A stretch of DNA of 48,207 bases from Erysipelotrichaceae bacterium (GTDB taxonomy: Bacteria; Bacillota_I; Bacilli_A; Erysipelotrichales; Erysipelotrichaceae): NCBI GenBank assembly GCA_016302195.1, contig JAEDOA010000001.1, positions 1-48,207 on the forward strand, in the 5' to 3' direction. Below, one piece after another: positions 7,839 to 15,153 of the stretch. Each line of letters starts with the position of its first letter. The stretch's first letter is position 1. The position numbers and the translations under genes were made by a program. The notes under the pieces are model-generated. The model saw only the letters and a program-made list of their open reading frames with translations. It searched no databases and was not told where the DNA came from.

Positions 7839-8580
7839 TTTTTGCCACTTCAATACATCTTTCTGGTTTTTTGCCTAAATAATTGCCAATTGTGTCGGTA
7901 ATTATTGTTACATCATCTATTTTTGAATAGGTGCAAGGAAGAATTTTATCAAATTTAGAGTGATCAGCTAAAACATAGGTTGAAGAACTTCGGCTGATTG
8001 CTTTTTCTTTTACTAAGGCCTCCGTGTCGTTGGTTGTGGTTAAACCACTAATTGGGTGAATACCGTTTGATCCAATAAAGGCAACATCAAAATAGTATTC
8101 GTCTAATTGGTTTACTGGTTTATTGCCAGTAATTGCCATAGTTGATGCCCTGACTTTTCCGCCTAGAAGCAAGGTGTTTATACCCTTAGCAATTAATTTA
8201 TTAACATGAGGAATGCCAATTGTTACTACTGTAATGTTCTTGGAAACGATATAATCAATCATTTCTAAGGTGGCACTACCAGCATCAATGAAAACCATTT
8301 GGTAATCCCTTATTAATCTGGCAGCATATCTAGCCACCATATTTTTAGCTTCGGCATTGGTAGATTGTTTTAAATTCATTGGCGGCTCCATTAATCCGGA
8401 TGCGTTCATTTTTGCTCCACCGTGATAGCGATCGATAAGTGAATTATCCTCCATTTGCAATAAATCTCTTCTTATTGTTGCTAAAGAGACATTAAAGTGC
8501 TTTGAGAGATCATGAACACTCACTTCTTTTTCATCTTTTATTAATGCTAATATTTCCTTCCAGCGCTCTTGTTTTTTCAT
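7828..8580 (-). CDS. DeoR-family transcriptional regulator
   Basis: 250 residues. An N-terminal winged helix-turn-helix (EVSVHDLSKHFNVSLATIRRDLLQMED) is followed by the YHGGAKM hinge and the DeoR C-terminal sensor domain (FIDAGSATLEM, TIGIPHVN, LLGGKVR, FIGSNGI, VLADHSKF). Such proteins bind sugar phosphates and repress sugar-PTS or nucleoside operons. It converges with the PTS operon and diverges from the BglG-type regulator. The GCTCA array at 1500-1588 is a candidate operator. Confidence 0.88.
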   Translation of the reverse strand: MKKQERWKEILALIKDEKEVSVHDLSKHFNVSLATIRRDLLQMEDNSLIDRYHGGAKMNASGLMEPPMNLKQSTNAEAKNMVARYAARLIRDYQMVFIDAGSATLEMIDYIVSKNITVVTIGIPHVNKLIAKGINTLLLGGKVRASTMAITGNKPVNQLDEYYFDVAFIGSNGIHPISGLTTTNDTEALVKEKAISRSSSTYVLADHSKFDKILPCTYSKIDDVTIITDTIGNYLGKKPERCIEVAKIKF

Positions 8581-8648
8581 GTTTTTTACCTTAAATTAAT
8601 TATAGTATAAAATTTCGAAAAATAGCTGATTTATTATTCACTTTTTTA

Positions 8649-8678
8649 TTGACAGCGTTTACATTTAATTGCTAAAAT
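8649..8678 (+). promoter_or_regulatory. Promoter of the BglG-type PTS operon with cre site
   Basis: -35 TTGACA (8649-8654), 18-bp spacer, -10 TAAAAT (8673-8678). TGACAGCGTTTACA at 8650-8663 matches the cre consensus at every position and overlaps the -35, so CcpA repression is predicted. Confidence 0.8.
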
Positions 8679-8693
8679 ACAATTGTAATTTAT

Positions 8694-8764
8694 GGATTGT
8701 TAAAATCAAACACGTGATTTCACAAAACCTGTTTACAATTTTTGATTGTGAACAGGTTTTTGTT
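8694..8764 (+). promoter_or_regulatory. RAT antiterminator with overlapping terminator (BglG/LicT-responsive leader)
   Basis: GGATTGT (8694-8700) and the CAAAACC-type 3' end (8723-8729) frame an upper stem AAATCA/TGATTT, the layout of ribonucleic antiterminator elements. The 3' half is shared with a terminator: AAAACCTGTTTACAAT (8724-8739) pairs with ATTGTGAACAGGTTTT (8745-8760) with one wobble, then T-rich sequence. RAT and terminator are mutually exclusive, so the next gene's product should bind here when dephosphorylated by sugar transport. Confidence 0.85.
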
Positions 8765-8783
8765 TGGCAAGGGAGGTGAGAGA

Positions 8784-9626
8784 ATGCAGATTAAAAAAAT
8801 ACTCAACAATAATGCGGTAATAACCAAAAATAGTTTATCCAGAGAAATCATTGCGATGGGTAAGGGAATAGGATACGGAAAAGAAGTTGGCGATTTTATC
8901 GATGAGTCTAAGATATTCAAGATATTTGAATTAAGCGAGAATAACGAGCGAAATAAAATCATTGAATTAATAAAGGAAATACCCTTAAATGAGCTTGAGA
9001 TTGCGAAAAAAGGCTGTGACTACACGAAGAATAAGTATCATTTGGAGGTTAATGATTCTTTATATATGGCTCTAGCCGATCACATCCATACTAGCGTGGC
9101 AAGATATCGTGAAAACATTTACTTAACCAATAATCTGTTATATGAAATTAAAAAGTTTTATAAAAATGAGTATGAAATTGGAAAATACATTCTTTCGCTG
9201 ATTAACGATGAATATCAGATTGTTATGAAGGACGATGAGGCAGCATTTTTGGCATTACATATAGTAGGATGTGAGGTATCCGACAGCGCAAATAGCACCT
9301 ATTTGATAACCAACTTTATTCATTCAATGCTTGATATTGTGGAATCGTACTTTAAATGTGAACTTGACAGTGACAGCTTAAGTTATGCAAGATTTATCAC
9401 GCATTTAAAATTTTTTTCTCTAAGGGTATTTGAAAGCCACAACAACAAGGCAAGCATTTGCGAAAAAAGCGATATCTTAGAGATTATTAAGGAAAAATAT
9501 GTTGATGCGTATATCTGCGCCTCAAAAATGGCTGGTTATATCCAAAGATATCACAAATACAATCTATCGGATGAGGAATTGTTGTATTTGACAATTCATG
9601 TAGCAAAAGTAGTAAACAAGAATTAA
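8784..9626 (+). CDS. BglG/LicT-family transcriptional antiterminator
   Basis: 280 residues from the ATG at 8784, which has GGGAGGTGAG before it. The RNA-binding CAT domain (MQIKKILNNNAVI, then GKGIGYGK) covers residues 1-55. Two PRD domains follow, with His100 and His159 in PRD1 and His207 and His272 in PRD2. These positions match the four regulatory histidines of LicT, phosphorylated by HPr and by the cognate EII. Its own mRNA leader carries the RAT/terminator, so it is autoregulated. The adjacent EIIBC is the likely sensor partner. Confidence 0.92.
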   Translation: MQIKKILNNNAVITKNSLSREIIAMGKGIGYGKEVGDFIDESKIFKIFELSENNERNKIIELIKEIPLNELEIAKKGCDYTKNKYHLEVNDSLYMALADHIHTSVARYRENIYLTNNLLYEIKKFYKNEYEIGKYILSLINDEYQIVMKDDEAAFLALHIVGCEVSDSANSTYLITNFIHSMLDIVESYFKCELDSDSLSYARFITHLKFFSLRVFESHNNKASICEKSDILEIIKEKYVDAYICASKMAGYIQRYHKYNLSDEELLYLTIHVAKVVNKN

Positions 9627-9666
9627 TTCCTTAATTGCTAGGGAATGAAAATAGAAGGAGAAGAAT

Positions 9667-11085
9667 ATGAAATACGAAAAATTAGCAACTCAGATTATTG
9701 CTGCGGTTGGCGGCAAAGAAAACATCACTTCTTTGAGTCATTGTATGACAAGATTAAGATTTACACTAGCTGATGAAAGTAAAGCAGATGATGAAAAAAT
9801 TCAATCTATTGAAGGAGTGTTGTCACTTGTTAAAAAAGCAGGTCAATATCAAATAGTTATTGGACAACATGTTCATGATGTTTATGTTGATGTTTGTGCT
9901 TTGGCTGGAATTAAAGAAGAAGGACAGCTTGAAATTAATGAAGATAATCAGCCAAAGAAGTCCTTTTTCCAAAGCTTATTTGGTGTTATTATCGGCTGCT
10001 TAGGACCAGTTATCCCTATTCTTGTTGGCTGTGGACTTGGACGCTGTATTTTAACATTAATTAGCTCATTAACAGGAATTAACGGAGAAACATCATTTAC
10101 TTATTATATGTTTAATTTGGTATTTGATGCAGGTTATACATATTTGCCAGTATTTACTGCTGTAGCAGCTGCTAAATATTTCAAATGTAATCAGTTTATT
10201 GCGGCTGTAATTGGTTGTGCATTAGTTCACCCAAACTGGATGAGTATTGCTAATCCATATGTTCCAACAATTGTTGGCAAAATATTCGGCTTTTTACCTG
10301 TATATGGTATGACTTACACTTCATCTTTCTTACCATCAATTCTTGTTGTCTTTGTAATGAGTTTGGTTGAAAGATTATGCAATAAGTATATTCCTCAGAT
10401 TGTTAGAAGTATGCTAACTCCACTTGTAACTTTAGTAGTTATGGTGCCATTAACATTTGTTGTTTGTGCTCCAATTATGGGCTACTTAGCAAAATTATTA
10501 GCTGTTGTATTACTTTTCATTTATCAGAAATTTGGAGTATTTGCCATTGCGATTATGTGTATTATTTACCCTTGGATAGTTGCTTGTGGTATGCATGCTC
10601 CACTTGCTGTTGCAGGAATTCAATTATTACAAACTATGGGCTTTGATCCTATTTCAAGAACTTTAACTCTATGTGCAAATATGGCACAAGGATCAGCTGC
10701 TTTAGCTTGTGCTATTAAAACAAAGAATAAGGATTTTAGAACTACAGCAATTTCAGCTTGTACTACTGCCTTTTTAGCAGGTATTACTGAACCTTGTATT
10801 TATGGTGTTTCATTTAGATTGAAAAAACCAATGATTGCGGTTACTATTGGTTGTGGTGTTGCTGGTTTGTATGCTGGTATAGTTGGACTAAAGGCATTTG
10901 CTTTTATGACTCCTAGCTTTTTGAACTTCCCAATGTGGATGGCATCAGATGGAACAATGTCTAACTTAATCAATGCCTTTATCACTATGGCTATTGCCTG
11001 TGTTGTTACATTTGTTGTAACCTGGATATTAGGATTTGAAGATCCAAAGGAAGAAGAAGTAAGCACTGTTGAAACAAAAAAATAA
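9667..11085 (+). CDS. PTS glucoside-family EIIBC (EIIA lies in another frame downstream)
   Basis: 472 residues. The EIIB domain (1-90) has Cys26 in SLSHCMTRLRF, the phosphorylated cysteine. The EIIC domain (about 105-455) has roughly ten membrane segments, a GMHAPLAVAG segment and the family loop GITEPCIYGV. It is closest to beta-glucoside/sucrose permeases. The frame ends TVETKK-stop at 11083-11085, right after a run of seven As. In the -1 frame the coding potential continues directly into an EIIA domain, as in fused BglP-type EIIBCA proteins of about 620 residues. Either a shift makes the fusion or the protein is cut. Confidence 0.92.
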   Translation: MKYEKLATQIIAAVGGKENITSLSHCMTRLRFTLADESKADDEKIQSIEGVLSLVKKAGQYQIVIGQHVHDVYVDVCALAGIKEEGQLEINEDNQPKKSFFQSLFGVIIGCLGPVIPILVGCGLGRCILTLISSLTGINGETSFTYYMFNLVFDAGYTYLPVFTAVAAAKYFKCNQFIAAVIGCALVHPNWMSIANPYVPTIVGKIFGFLPVYGMTYTSSFLPSILVVFVMSLVERLCNKYIPQIVRSMLTPLVTLVVMVPLTFVVCAPIMGYLAKLLAVVLLFIYQKFGVFAIAIMCIIYPWIVACGMHAPLAVAGIQLLQTMGFDPISRTLTLCANMAQGSAALACAIKTKNKDFRTTAISACTTAFLAGITEPCIYGVSFRLKKPMIAVTIGCGVAGLYAGIVGLKAFAFMTPSFLNFPMWMASDGTMSNLINAFITMAIACVVTFVVTWILGFEDPKEEEVSTVETKK

Positions 11086-11144
11086 CCAGCATCTCTAGTC
11101 CTCTGTCAGGAACTAATGTTGAATTATCAAAAATTGATGATGAA
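11076..11144 (+). other. A-AAA-AAA slippery run and hidden first part of the EIIA domain
   Basis: Seven As (11076-11082) are read ACA-AAA-AAA-TAA, which is the heptamer pattern X-XXY-YYZ directly before the stop. A -1 shift gives ITSISSPLSGTNVEL followed by SKIDDE, the canonical linker and first strand of EIIA-Glc domains, continuing into the next CDS without a stop. One extra A would do the same in the DNA. Confidence 0.75.
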
Positions 11145-11534
11145 ATGTTTTCTAAAGAAGTAATGGGAAAAAGTATTGCGATTTATCCGAGCGAGGGAAA
11201 AATATATGCTCCTGAAAAAGCAACTGTTGCGGCAGTGTTTCCTACAGGACATGCAATAGGATTAAAATTCGGTTCTTCTCTAGAGATGCTGATACATGTA
11301 GGTATTGATACAGTTAATTTAAATGGTGAACCATTTATTAATCATGTAAAATTAGGACAGAAAGTTAAAAAAGGAAAATTGCTTTTGGAATTTGACATAG
11401 ATAAAATCAAAAAAGCAAATCTTGATCCAACTGTAATAGTAATTATTACCAATTCAACTGATTACTATGATGTAGTTGCTACTAAAGATGAGAAAATTAC
11501 AACAGATAAAGAAATATTTGCGCTAATTAAGTGA
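11145..11534 (+). CDS. PTS EIIA (glucose/crr type) domain, separated from EIIBC by a frame change
   Basis: The open part reads MFSKEVMGKSIAIYPSEGK, with the EIIA-Glc active-site histidines in TGHAIGL and LIHVGIDTV (the latter is phosphorylated). The frame is open back to 11082 and there encodes SSPLSGTNVEL, which belongs to the domain. The ATG at 11145 has no good ribosome site and would delete the first strands. I therefore read this as the C-terminal third of an EIIBCA polypeptide made by a -1 shift, or broken by a one-A loss. Confidence 0.85.
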   Translation: MFSKEVMGKSIAIYPSEGKIYAPEKATVAAVFPTGHAIGLKFGSSLEMLIHVGIDTVNLNGEPFINHVKLGQKVKKGKLLLEFDIDKIKKANLDPTVIVIITNSTDYYDVVATKDEKITTDKEIFALIK

Positions 11535-11546
11535 GGTAAATAAATT

Positions 11547-12380
11547 ATGGTATATGCTGATTTACATTGTCACAGCAATTATAGTGATGGTGTTCATTCT
11601 TTAGAAGAAGTATTTAGATTTCAAAGTGAGAGAGGCACAAAGGTTGTTGCGATTACTGACCATGATACTGTATTTCATTTTCAAAACATCAAACAAGCCG
11701 CAAGTCAATATGGCATTAAGACAATTAATGGAGTTGAGATGAGTTGTTATGATAATGATGTTTTTAAAAAAGTTCATGTTGTTGGTCTCTTTATAAACGA
11801 TAACGCTGAAAATGTAAAACAATTATGCGATAAAACATTATTAGCTCGTGATAATTATCATCGTAAATTGATTGAAATACTTAATCAAAAAGGTTTAGAT
11901 ATTAACTATCAGCAGGCAAAAAAATTTTCACCGCATAATATTGTCTTTAAAATGCACTTATTTATGGCAATCGTAGAGAAATACCCAGAATATATGAACA
12001 TGGAAAAATATCGTGAATTATTTGCGGGAAAAACTTCAAAAGATGTTGATAGCCAAATGGGTTACATTGATGTTAAGGAAGGAATTCAAGCGATTCACAA
12101 GGATGGTGGAATTGCGATTTTAGCTCACCCTTGTGAGTATAATAATTATGATGAAATTGATAAATATGTTTCTTTTAAGCTTGATGGTATTGAAATATCT
12201 CACCCTCTTATGAAGCAGAAGGATTATCAACTGGTTAAGCAATATATTGATAAATATCATTTACTTGCGTCAGGGGGCAGCGATTTCCATAATATGGCAA
12301 TGCAAAATGACTTTATTGGTAATTACGGTTTGACACAAGAGCAATTTGAGGCAATTCAGTCACGAAAATATATTAAATAA
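11547..12380 (+). CDS. PHP-domain metal-dependent phosphoesterase
   Basis: 277 residues. All PHP metal motifs are present in order: DLHCHSNYSDG at the N-terminus, ITDHDTV near 35, NGVEMSC near 60, AILAHPCEY near 190 and ASGGSDFHN near 245. The size fits the YciV/RNase AM and nucleotide-phosphatase branch. GTGAGG, overlapping the EIIA stop, serves the ATG. A phosphatase directly after a PTS permease, where a phospho-glycosidase is usual, suggests it acts on the imported sugar phosphate or a signal derived from it (inference). Confidence 0.85.
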   Translation: MVYADLHCHSNYSDGVHSLEEVFRFQSERGTKVVAITDHDTVFHFQNIKQAASQYGIKTINGVEMSCYDNDVFKKVHVVGLFINDNAENVKQLCDKTLLARDNYHRKLIEILNQKGLDINYQQAKKFSPHNIVFKMHLFMAIVEKYPEYMNMEKYRELFAGKTSKDVDSQMGYIDVKEGIQAIHKDGGIAILAHPCEYNNYDEIDKYVSFKLDGIEISHPLMKQKDYQLVKQYIDKYHLLASGGSDFHNMAMQNDFIGNYGLTQEQFEAIQSRKYIK

Positions 12381-12381
12381 C

Positions 12382-12415
12382 AAATAAGGGCGTTAGATAA
12401 TGCCCTTATTTTGTT
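12382..12415 (+). terminator. Rho-independent terminator
   Basis: AAATAAGGGC (12382-12391) pairs perfectly with GCCCTTATTT (12402-12411), followed by TGTT. It ends the second PTS operon. Confidence 0.85.
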
Positions 12416-12416
12416 G

Positions 12417-12428
12417 TATACTAAATTT
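12417..12428 (+). promoter_or_regulatory. -10 box placed for a leaderless transcript
   Basis: TATACT (12417-12422) ends 6 nt before the ATG at 12429. There is no ribosome site, so transcription would start at or next to the A of the start codon. No convincing -35. Confidence 0.5.
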
Positions 12429-12938
12429 ATGAAAAAGATATATTTAGCAAGTATTGATCATCTTAAAAAAGATGGAAAACAACTGTATCAAAAGTACAGC
12501 CAATTAGCACAGCAATATGGTTTTGAGTTGTTGGATATGCCAGATGATTATTTCAAGTTGACATTGGATGAAGAAAGGGCCAATAAACTGGCGAATGACA
12601 AATTAGAACTAATGAAAAAAAGCGATATCATTGTTTGCGACTGCAATGATTTTCGCTGCGATAATGAGCCCATGGGAGAATCTGGGTTGACTTTAGGAAT
12701 AGGCTATGGATTAAAGAAAGCCTGTTATTGTTATATGAGTGATGCAAGAAAACATAGTGAAAGGTATACTGGAAAAACCCATGTTAATTCTGAAGGAAGA
12801 ATTGTAGATGAAAATGGTGCTTTCTTTGAAAATGATCCGTTAAATCTAATGCTTTATTACTCAAGTAAATTAGTTCAAGGTAGTTTTATGGATTGTTTAA
12901 AAGTAATAGAAAAGGAGCAGAAAGATGTTTGTCGATAA
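12429..12938 (+). CDS. Nucleoside 2-deoxyribosyltransferase-family protein (first of a pair, atypical active site)
   Basis: 169 residues from ATG 12429. KKIYLASIDHLKKDG is the Rossmann-like first strand. KKSDIIVCDCNDFRCDNEP and MGESGLTLGIGYGLKKA correspond to the family's substrate loop and nucleophile helix. At the place of the catalytic Glu (the E of GTAFELG in the next gene) this protein has Thr88, with a Glu four residues earlier. It overlaps the second family gene by 14 bases, so the two are coupled. It may be a non-catalytic partner in a hetero-oligomer or have a shifted nucleophile. The ATG has no leader. Confidence 0.75.
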   Translation: MKKIYLASIDHLKKDGKQLYQKYSQLAQQYGFELLDMPDDYFKLTLDEERANKLANDKLELMKKSDIIVCDCNDFRCDNEPMGESGLTLGIGYGLKKACYCYMSDARKHSERYTGKTHVNSEGRIVDENGAFFENDPLNLMLYYSSKLVQGSFMDCLKVIEKEQKDVCR

Positions 12939-13503
12939 TAATGGAGTATTAAGAAAGCCTGTTGCTTATCTGGCGGATTTTGAAATGTTTCTTCCAGAAT
13001 TTCCAGAAACAATAAAAAATTGGCACCACATATGCGACAAGTATGGTTTAGTTGGCTATTTTCCTGGAGAGGCAGTCAGCAAAGAAAAAGATTATTCAAA
13101 TAACACTCAAGAAATGTTTAAGGATATCTGTGATACTGATATTTACGGTGTTGTTCATTGTGATTTCTTAATCGCTCAATTAGATAATTGGCGAGGCAAT
13201 CAGCCAGATAGTGGAACTGCCTTTGAATTGGGCCTAGCAATCGCATTAAACAAACCTGTTTATGGCTTTTATAGTGGCGAAAAAGAAATGATTGGCCGTG
13301 ATTCAATTGCTCATAATCTTATTGATAATGAGACTTATGATGAAAATGGTTATGGTATCGAAAATCAGAAATATCCTCTTGACAACCTGTTTAGACTTGT
13401 AAAGCTAGCAGATAGTTTTGAAGGAGCCTGTAAATTAGCTAGAGAAGATTTTGATAAAAATCTAGAGGAAAATGGCTATAAAAAGTACAAATTAATCTAC
13501 TAG
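12925..13503 (+). CDS. Nucleoside 2-deoxyribosyltransferase
   Basis: 192 residues. KPVAYLADFEMFLPE is the first strand. CDFLIAQLDNWRGNQPDSG and GTAFELGLAIALNKPVYGFY hold the substrate Asp and the catalytic Glu101. The family swaps the base of deoxyribonucleosides or hydrolyses them. GGAG (12914-12917) precedes the ATG, which lies inside the upstream paralogue. It fits the nucleoside salvage theme found from 17 kb on. Followed by a candidate small RNA and terminator. Confidence 0.85.
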   Translation: MFVDNNGVLRKPVAYLADFEMFLPEFPETIKNWHHICDKYGLVGYFPGEAVSKEKDYSNNTQEMFKDICDTDIYGVVHCDFLIAQLDNWRGNQPDSGTAFELGLAIALNKPVYGFYSGEKEMIGRDSIAHNLIDNETYDENGYGIENQKYPLDNLFRLVKLADSFEGACKLAREDFDKNLEENGYKKYKLIY

Positions 13504-13553
13504 CTAAATAAATCCACTTTGATAGCGTTGATATAAGAAATATGCTTGATTTT

Positions 13554-13562
13554 TGGTAAAAT
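13554..13562 (+). promoter_or_regulatory. Extended -10 promoter for a candidate small RNA
   Basis: TGG-TAAAAT (13554-13562) is an extended -10. No open reading frame with a ribosome site follows before the terminator at 13619-13652. The promoter also lies within a hairpin GCTTGATTTT/AAAATCAAAGC that could end the transcript upstream. Confidence 0.35.
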
Positions 13563-13567
13563 CAAAG

Positions 13568-13652
13568 CTTATAGGGTAGTAAAAACAGGATAGCTACTAA
13601 ATTGGATAATCAGCGACCAAAAGGATGTTAGATAAAGGCTACATCCTTTTTC
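13568..13652 (+). ncRNA. Candidate small RNA, about 85 nt, unknown family
   Basis: The stretch after the extended -10 folds into three local elements: TAGT/ACTA around 13577-13600, TTGG/CCAA (about 13602-13620), and a strong terminator stem AAAAGGATGT/ACATCCTTTT with a T tail. It contains no plausible gene. I do not recognise a known RNA family. Confidence 0.3.
13619..13652 (+). terminator. Rho-independent terminator
   Basis: AAAAGGATGT (13619-13628) pairs with ACATCCTTTT (13641-13650), then T. It would end the small-RNA candidate and any read-through from the deoxyribosyltransferase pair. Confidence 0.75.
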
Positions 13653-13734
13653 ATTTACTCAACAAATGAAAATTTGAAAAGTTTAGTCAAATTATTGATA
13701 TTTCAAAACGGTTCTCTTTTTATAAAGAATGTGA

Positions 13735-13781
13735 AAGTTTACCCACATGAATAGGAAAAATAAAGTAAGTTTGGTTATAAT
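13735..13781 (+). promoter_or_regulatory. Conserved promoter box, copy 1 (lipoprotein gene)
   Basis: AAAGTTTACCCACAT is followed by ATAGGAAAAA and, 38 nt after the first T of TTTACCC, by -10 TATAAT (13776-13781). There is no -35 consensus, and TTTACCC with GGAAAAA forms an imperfect inverted repeat where a -35 should be. An almost identical box with identical spacing precedes the zinc-ribbon gene. Confidence 0.6.
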
Positions 13782-13914
13782 ATAGTAAACATAGAGTTGA
13801 ATCGTCTTTGTATAATCCTAAGGCTTTAAGTTATCACAAAAAGGACATTTGATAGCTTATGCATAATGATTTATTTATCTAGGGCGATATTGTTGGATAA
13901 AGGAGGAATTTATC

Positions 13915-14982
13915 ATGAAAAAAATACTTTATTTTGTGATTTTGTTGATAGTTTTTTCTTTGACTTCCGGTTGTTATCCACTTTCGCCTAACTATAGTCA
14001 ACAGGATGCAAAGTTGATCAGCCAAAAAGGTAGCGTGCTTATGAAAGAGTGGCTAGAGAAAAATATGCCGGATGCACAATTGCGAGAATGTAACGCAGAT
14101 AGCCTTATGAGTATGGTAGATGGCAATAAATATCTGACGGGATATGCATATGGTTCTATCCAGGATAAGGATAAGATAATTGAATTCGCAATTGATACAA
14201 ACAGCGCAGAGGTGTATTTCAAAATGGATCAAGACAGGCAGCATGAACTTGAACAGGCAATGGCATCATATCTATATGAATGTATGGGTATAGAACAGCA
14301 GTATGGAGATGGATTTGCATGCAGTATCATGGCCACTTCCTATGACAAAAATCATTTTGACTTCTTCGATTATGGACTTCCAGCTGGTGTGAACAATTTG
14401 GATGAATTCGTAAGAAATCCAGCTTCTCGACCACTAATTCATATCAGCAAAGTGCAGATATCGATACCAGAAGACAGGGATATTTCTCAATTTAGTTTGG
14501 AAGCTTTTGAAGAATTGTCAGAGAGATGTGGCGCAAAAATTGACGGTCTAGCAATGACAAACAATAGACAGACCGTAACATTTAGTAATGGCAAGGCAGG
14601 TTTCTATGAATACGGGATTTTGCTTGAAGGAAACGACTATGCTTTATGGGGTGCTATCCATGTCAAGCAGCAGATAAGAGATATTTCAACAAATAAAATT
14701 ACCGTGTCGGATTACAGCTTTAACCCACAGCTGGATTTGAATTTCAAGGAAACCGAGACAGGCTTTGAGTTTGATTTCCCAAATGATTGTTGGGGGCAAA
14801 GCTTTAGGTTCTATGCAAAAAAGAATTCTGATCTCATTTTACATGACTATATCTATTATTATGGTGATTACGAAACAACGATAAGTTGGAAAGAACAAAG
14901 CCAAGGTATTTATGTAATGGTTTCAGAAAATCAGATGATTGTGGATTTCAATCTTGGTGGAGTATTGAAACGGGTAGAATAA
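13915..14982 (+). CDS. Lipoprotein, unknown function
   Basis: 355 residues. The N-terminus MKKILYFVILLIVFSLTSGC is a lipoprotein signal with lipobox LTSGC (lipidated Cys20). The mature part is mixed alpha/beta with no motif I recognise. AAAGGAGG (13900-13907) precedes the ATG, about 120 nt after the box-1 promoter. It ends in a monocistronic unit with a strong terminator at 15105-15140. It shares its promoter box with the zinc-ribbon gene, so both probably belong to one regulon. Confidence 0.8.
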   Translation: MKKILYFVILLIVFSLTSGCYPLSPNYSQQDAKLISQKGSVLMKEWLEKNMPDAQLRECNADSLMSMVDGNKYLTGYAYGSIQDKDKIIEFAIDTNSAEVYFKMDQDRQHELEQAMASYLYECMGIEQQYGDGFACSIMATSYDKNHFDFFDYGLPAGVNNLDEFVRNPASRPLIHISKVQISIPEDRDISQFSLEAFEELSERCGAKIDGLAMTNNRQTVTFSNGKAGFYEYGILLEGNDYALWGAIHVKQQIRDISTNKITVSDYSFNPQLDLNFKETETGFEFDFPNDCWGQSFRFYAKKNSDLILHDYIYYYGDYETTISWKEQSQGIYVMVSENQMIVDFNLGGVLKRVE

Positions 14983-15104
14983 GTAGCTATCAAAGCTACT
15001 ATGAAGTATCAAATCGGTAATATTCTGCAAAAGAAAGGCTATTTAAACAAAAACAAGCTTGCCATTGTCATGACAGGCAAACTCTTCAATATTTTGACTG
15101 TACA
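14983..15104. other. Non-coding stretch with small inverted repeats
   Basis: No gene is seen. AGTAGC (14982-14987) and GCTACT (14995-15000) form a hairpin right at the lipoprotein stop, and TTGCC/GGCAA form another near 15059-15079. These are 3'-UTR structures of the lipoprotein mRNA. Confidence 0.4.
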
Positions 15105-15140
15105 AACCGGTTTCGAAATTGAAACTGGTTCTTTTTTTTT
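15105..15140 (+). terminator. Strong rho-independent terminator
   Basis: AACCGGTTTC (15105-15114) pairs with GAAACTGGTT (15121-15130), with one wobble, then C and nine Ts. It ends the lipoprotein transcript. Confidence 0.85.
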
Positions 15141-15153
15141 ACAAAGGATCCAA

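Noticed and set aside
8742..8783. N-terminal extension of the BglG-type gene to a TTG at 8742
   Set aside because: The TTG lies in the terminator loop; the ATG at 8784 has a strong ribosome site and begins exactly at the conserved CAT domain.
13520..13533. cre-like TGATAGCGTTGATA
   Set aside because: One mismatch at a conserved C, and not placed on a promoter I can support.
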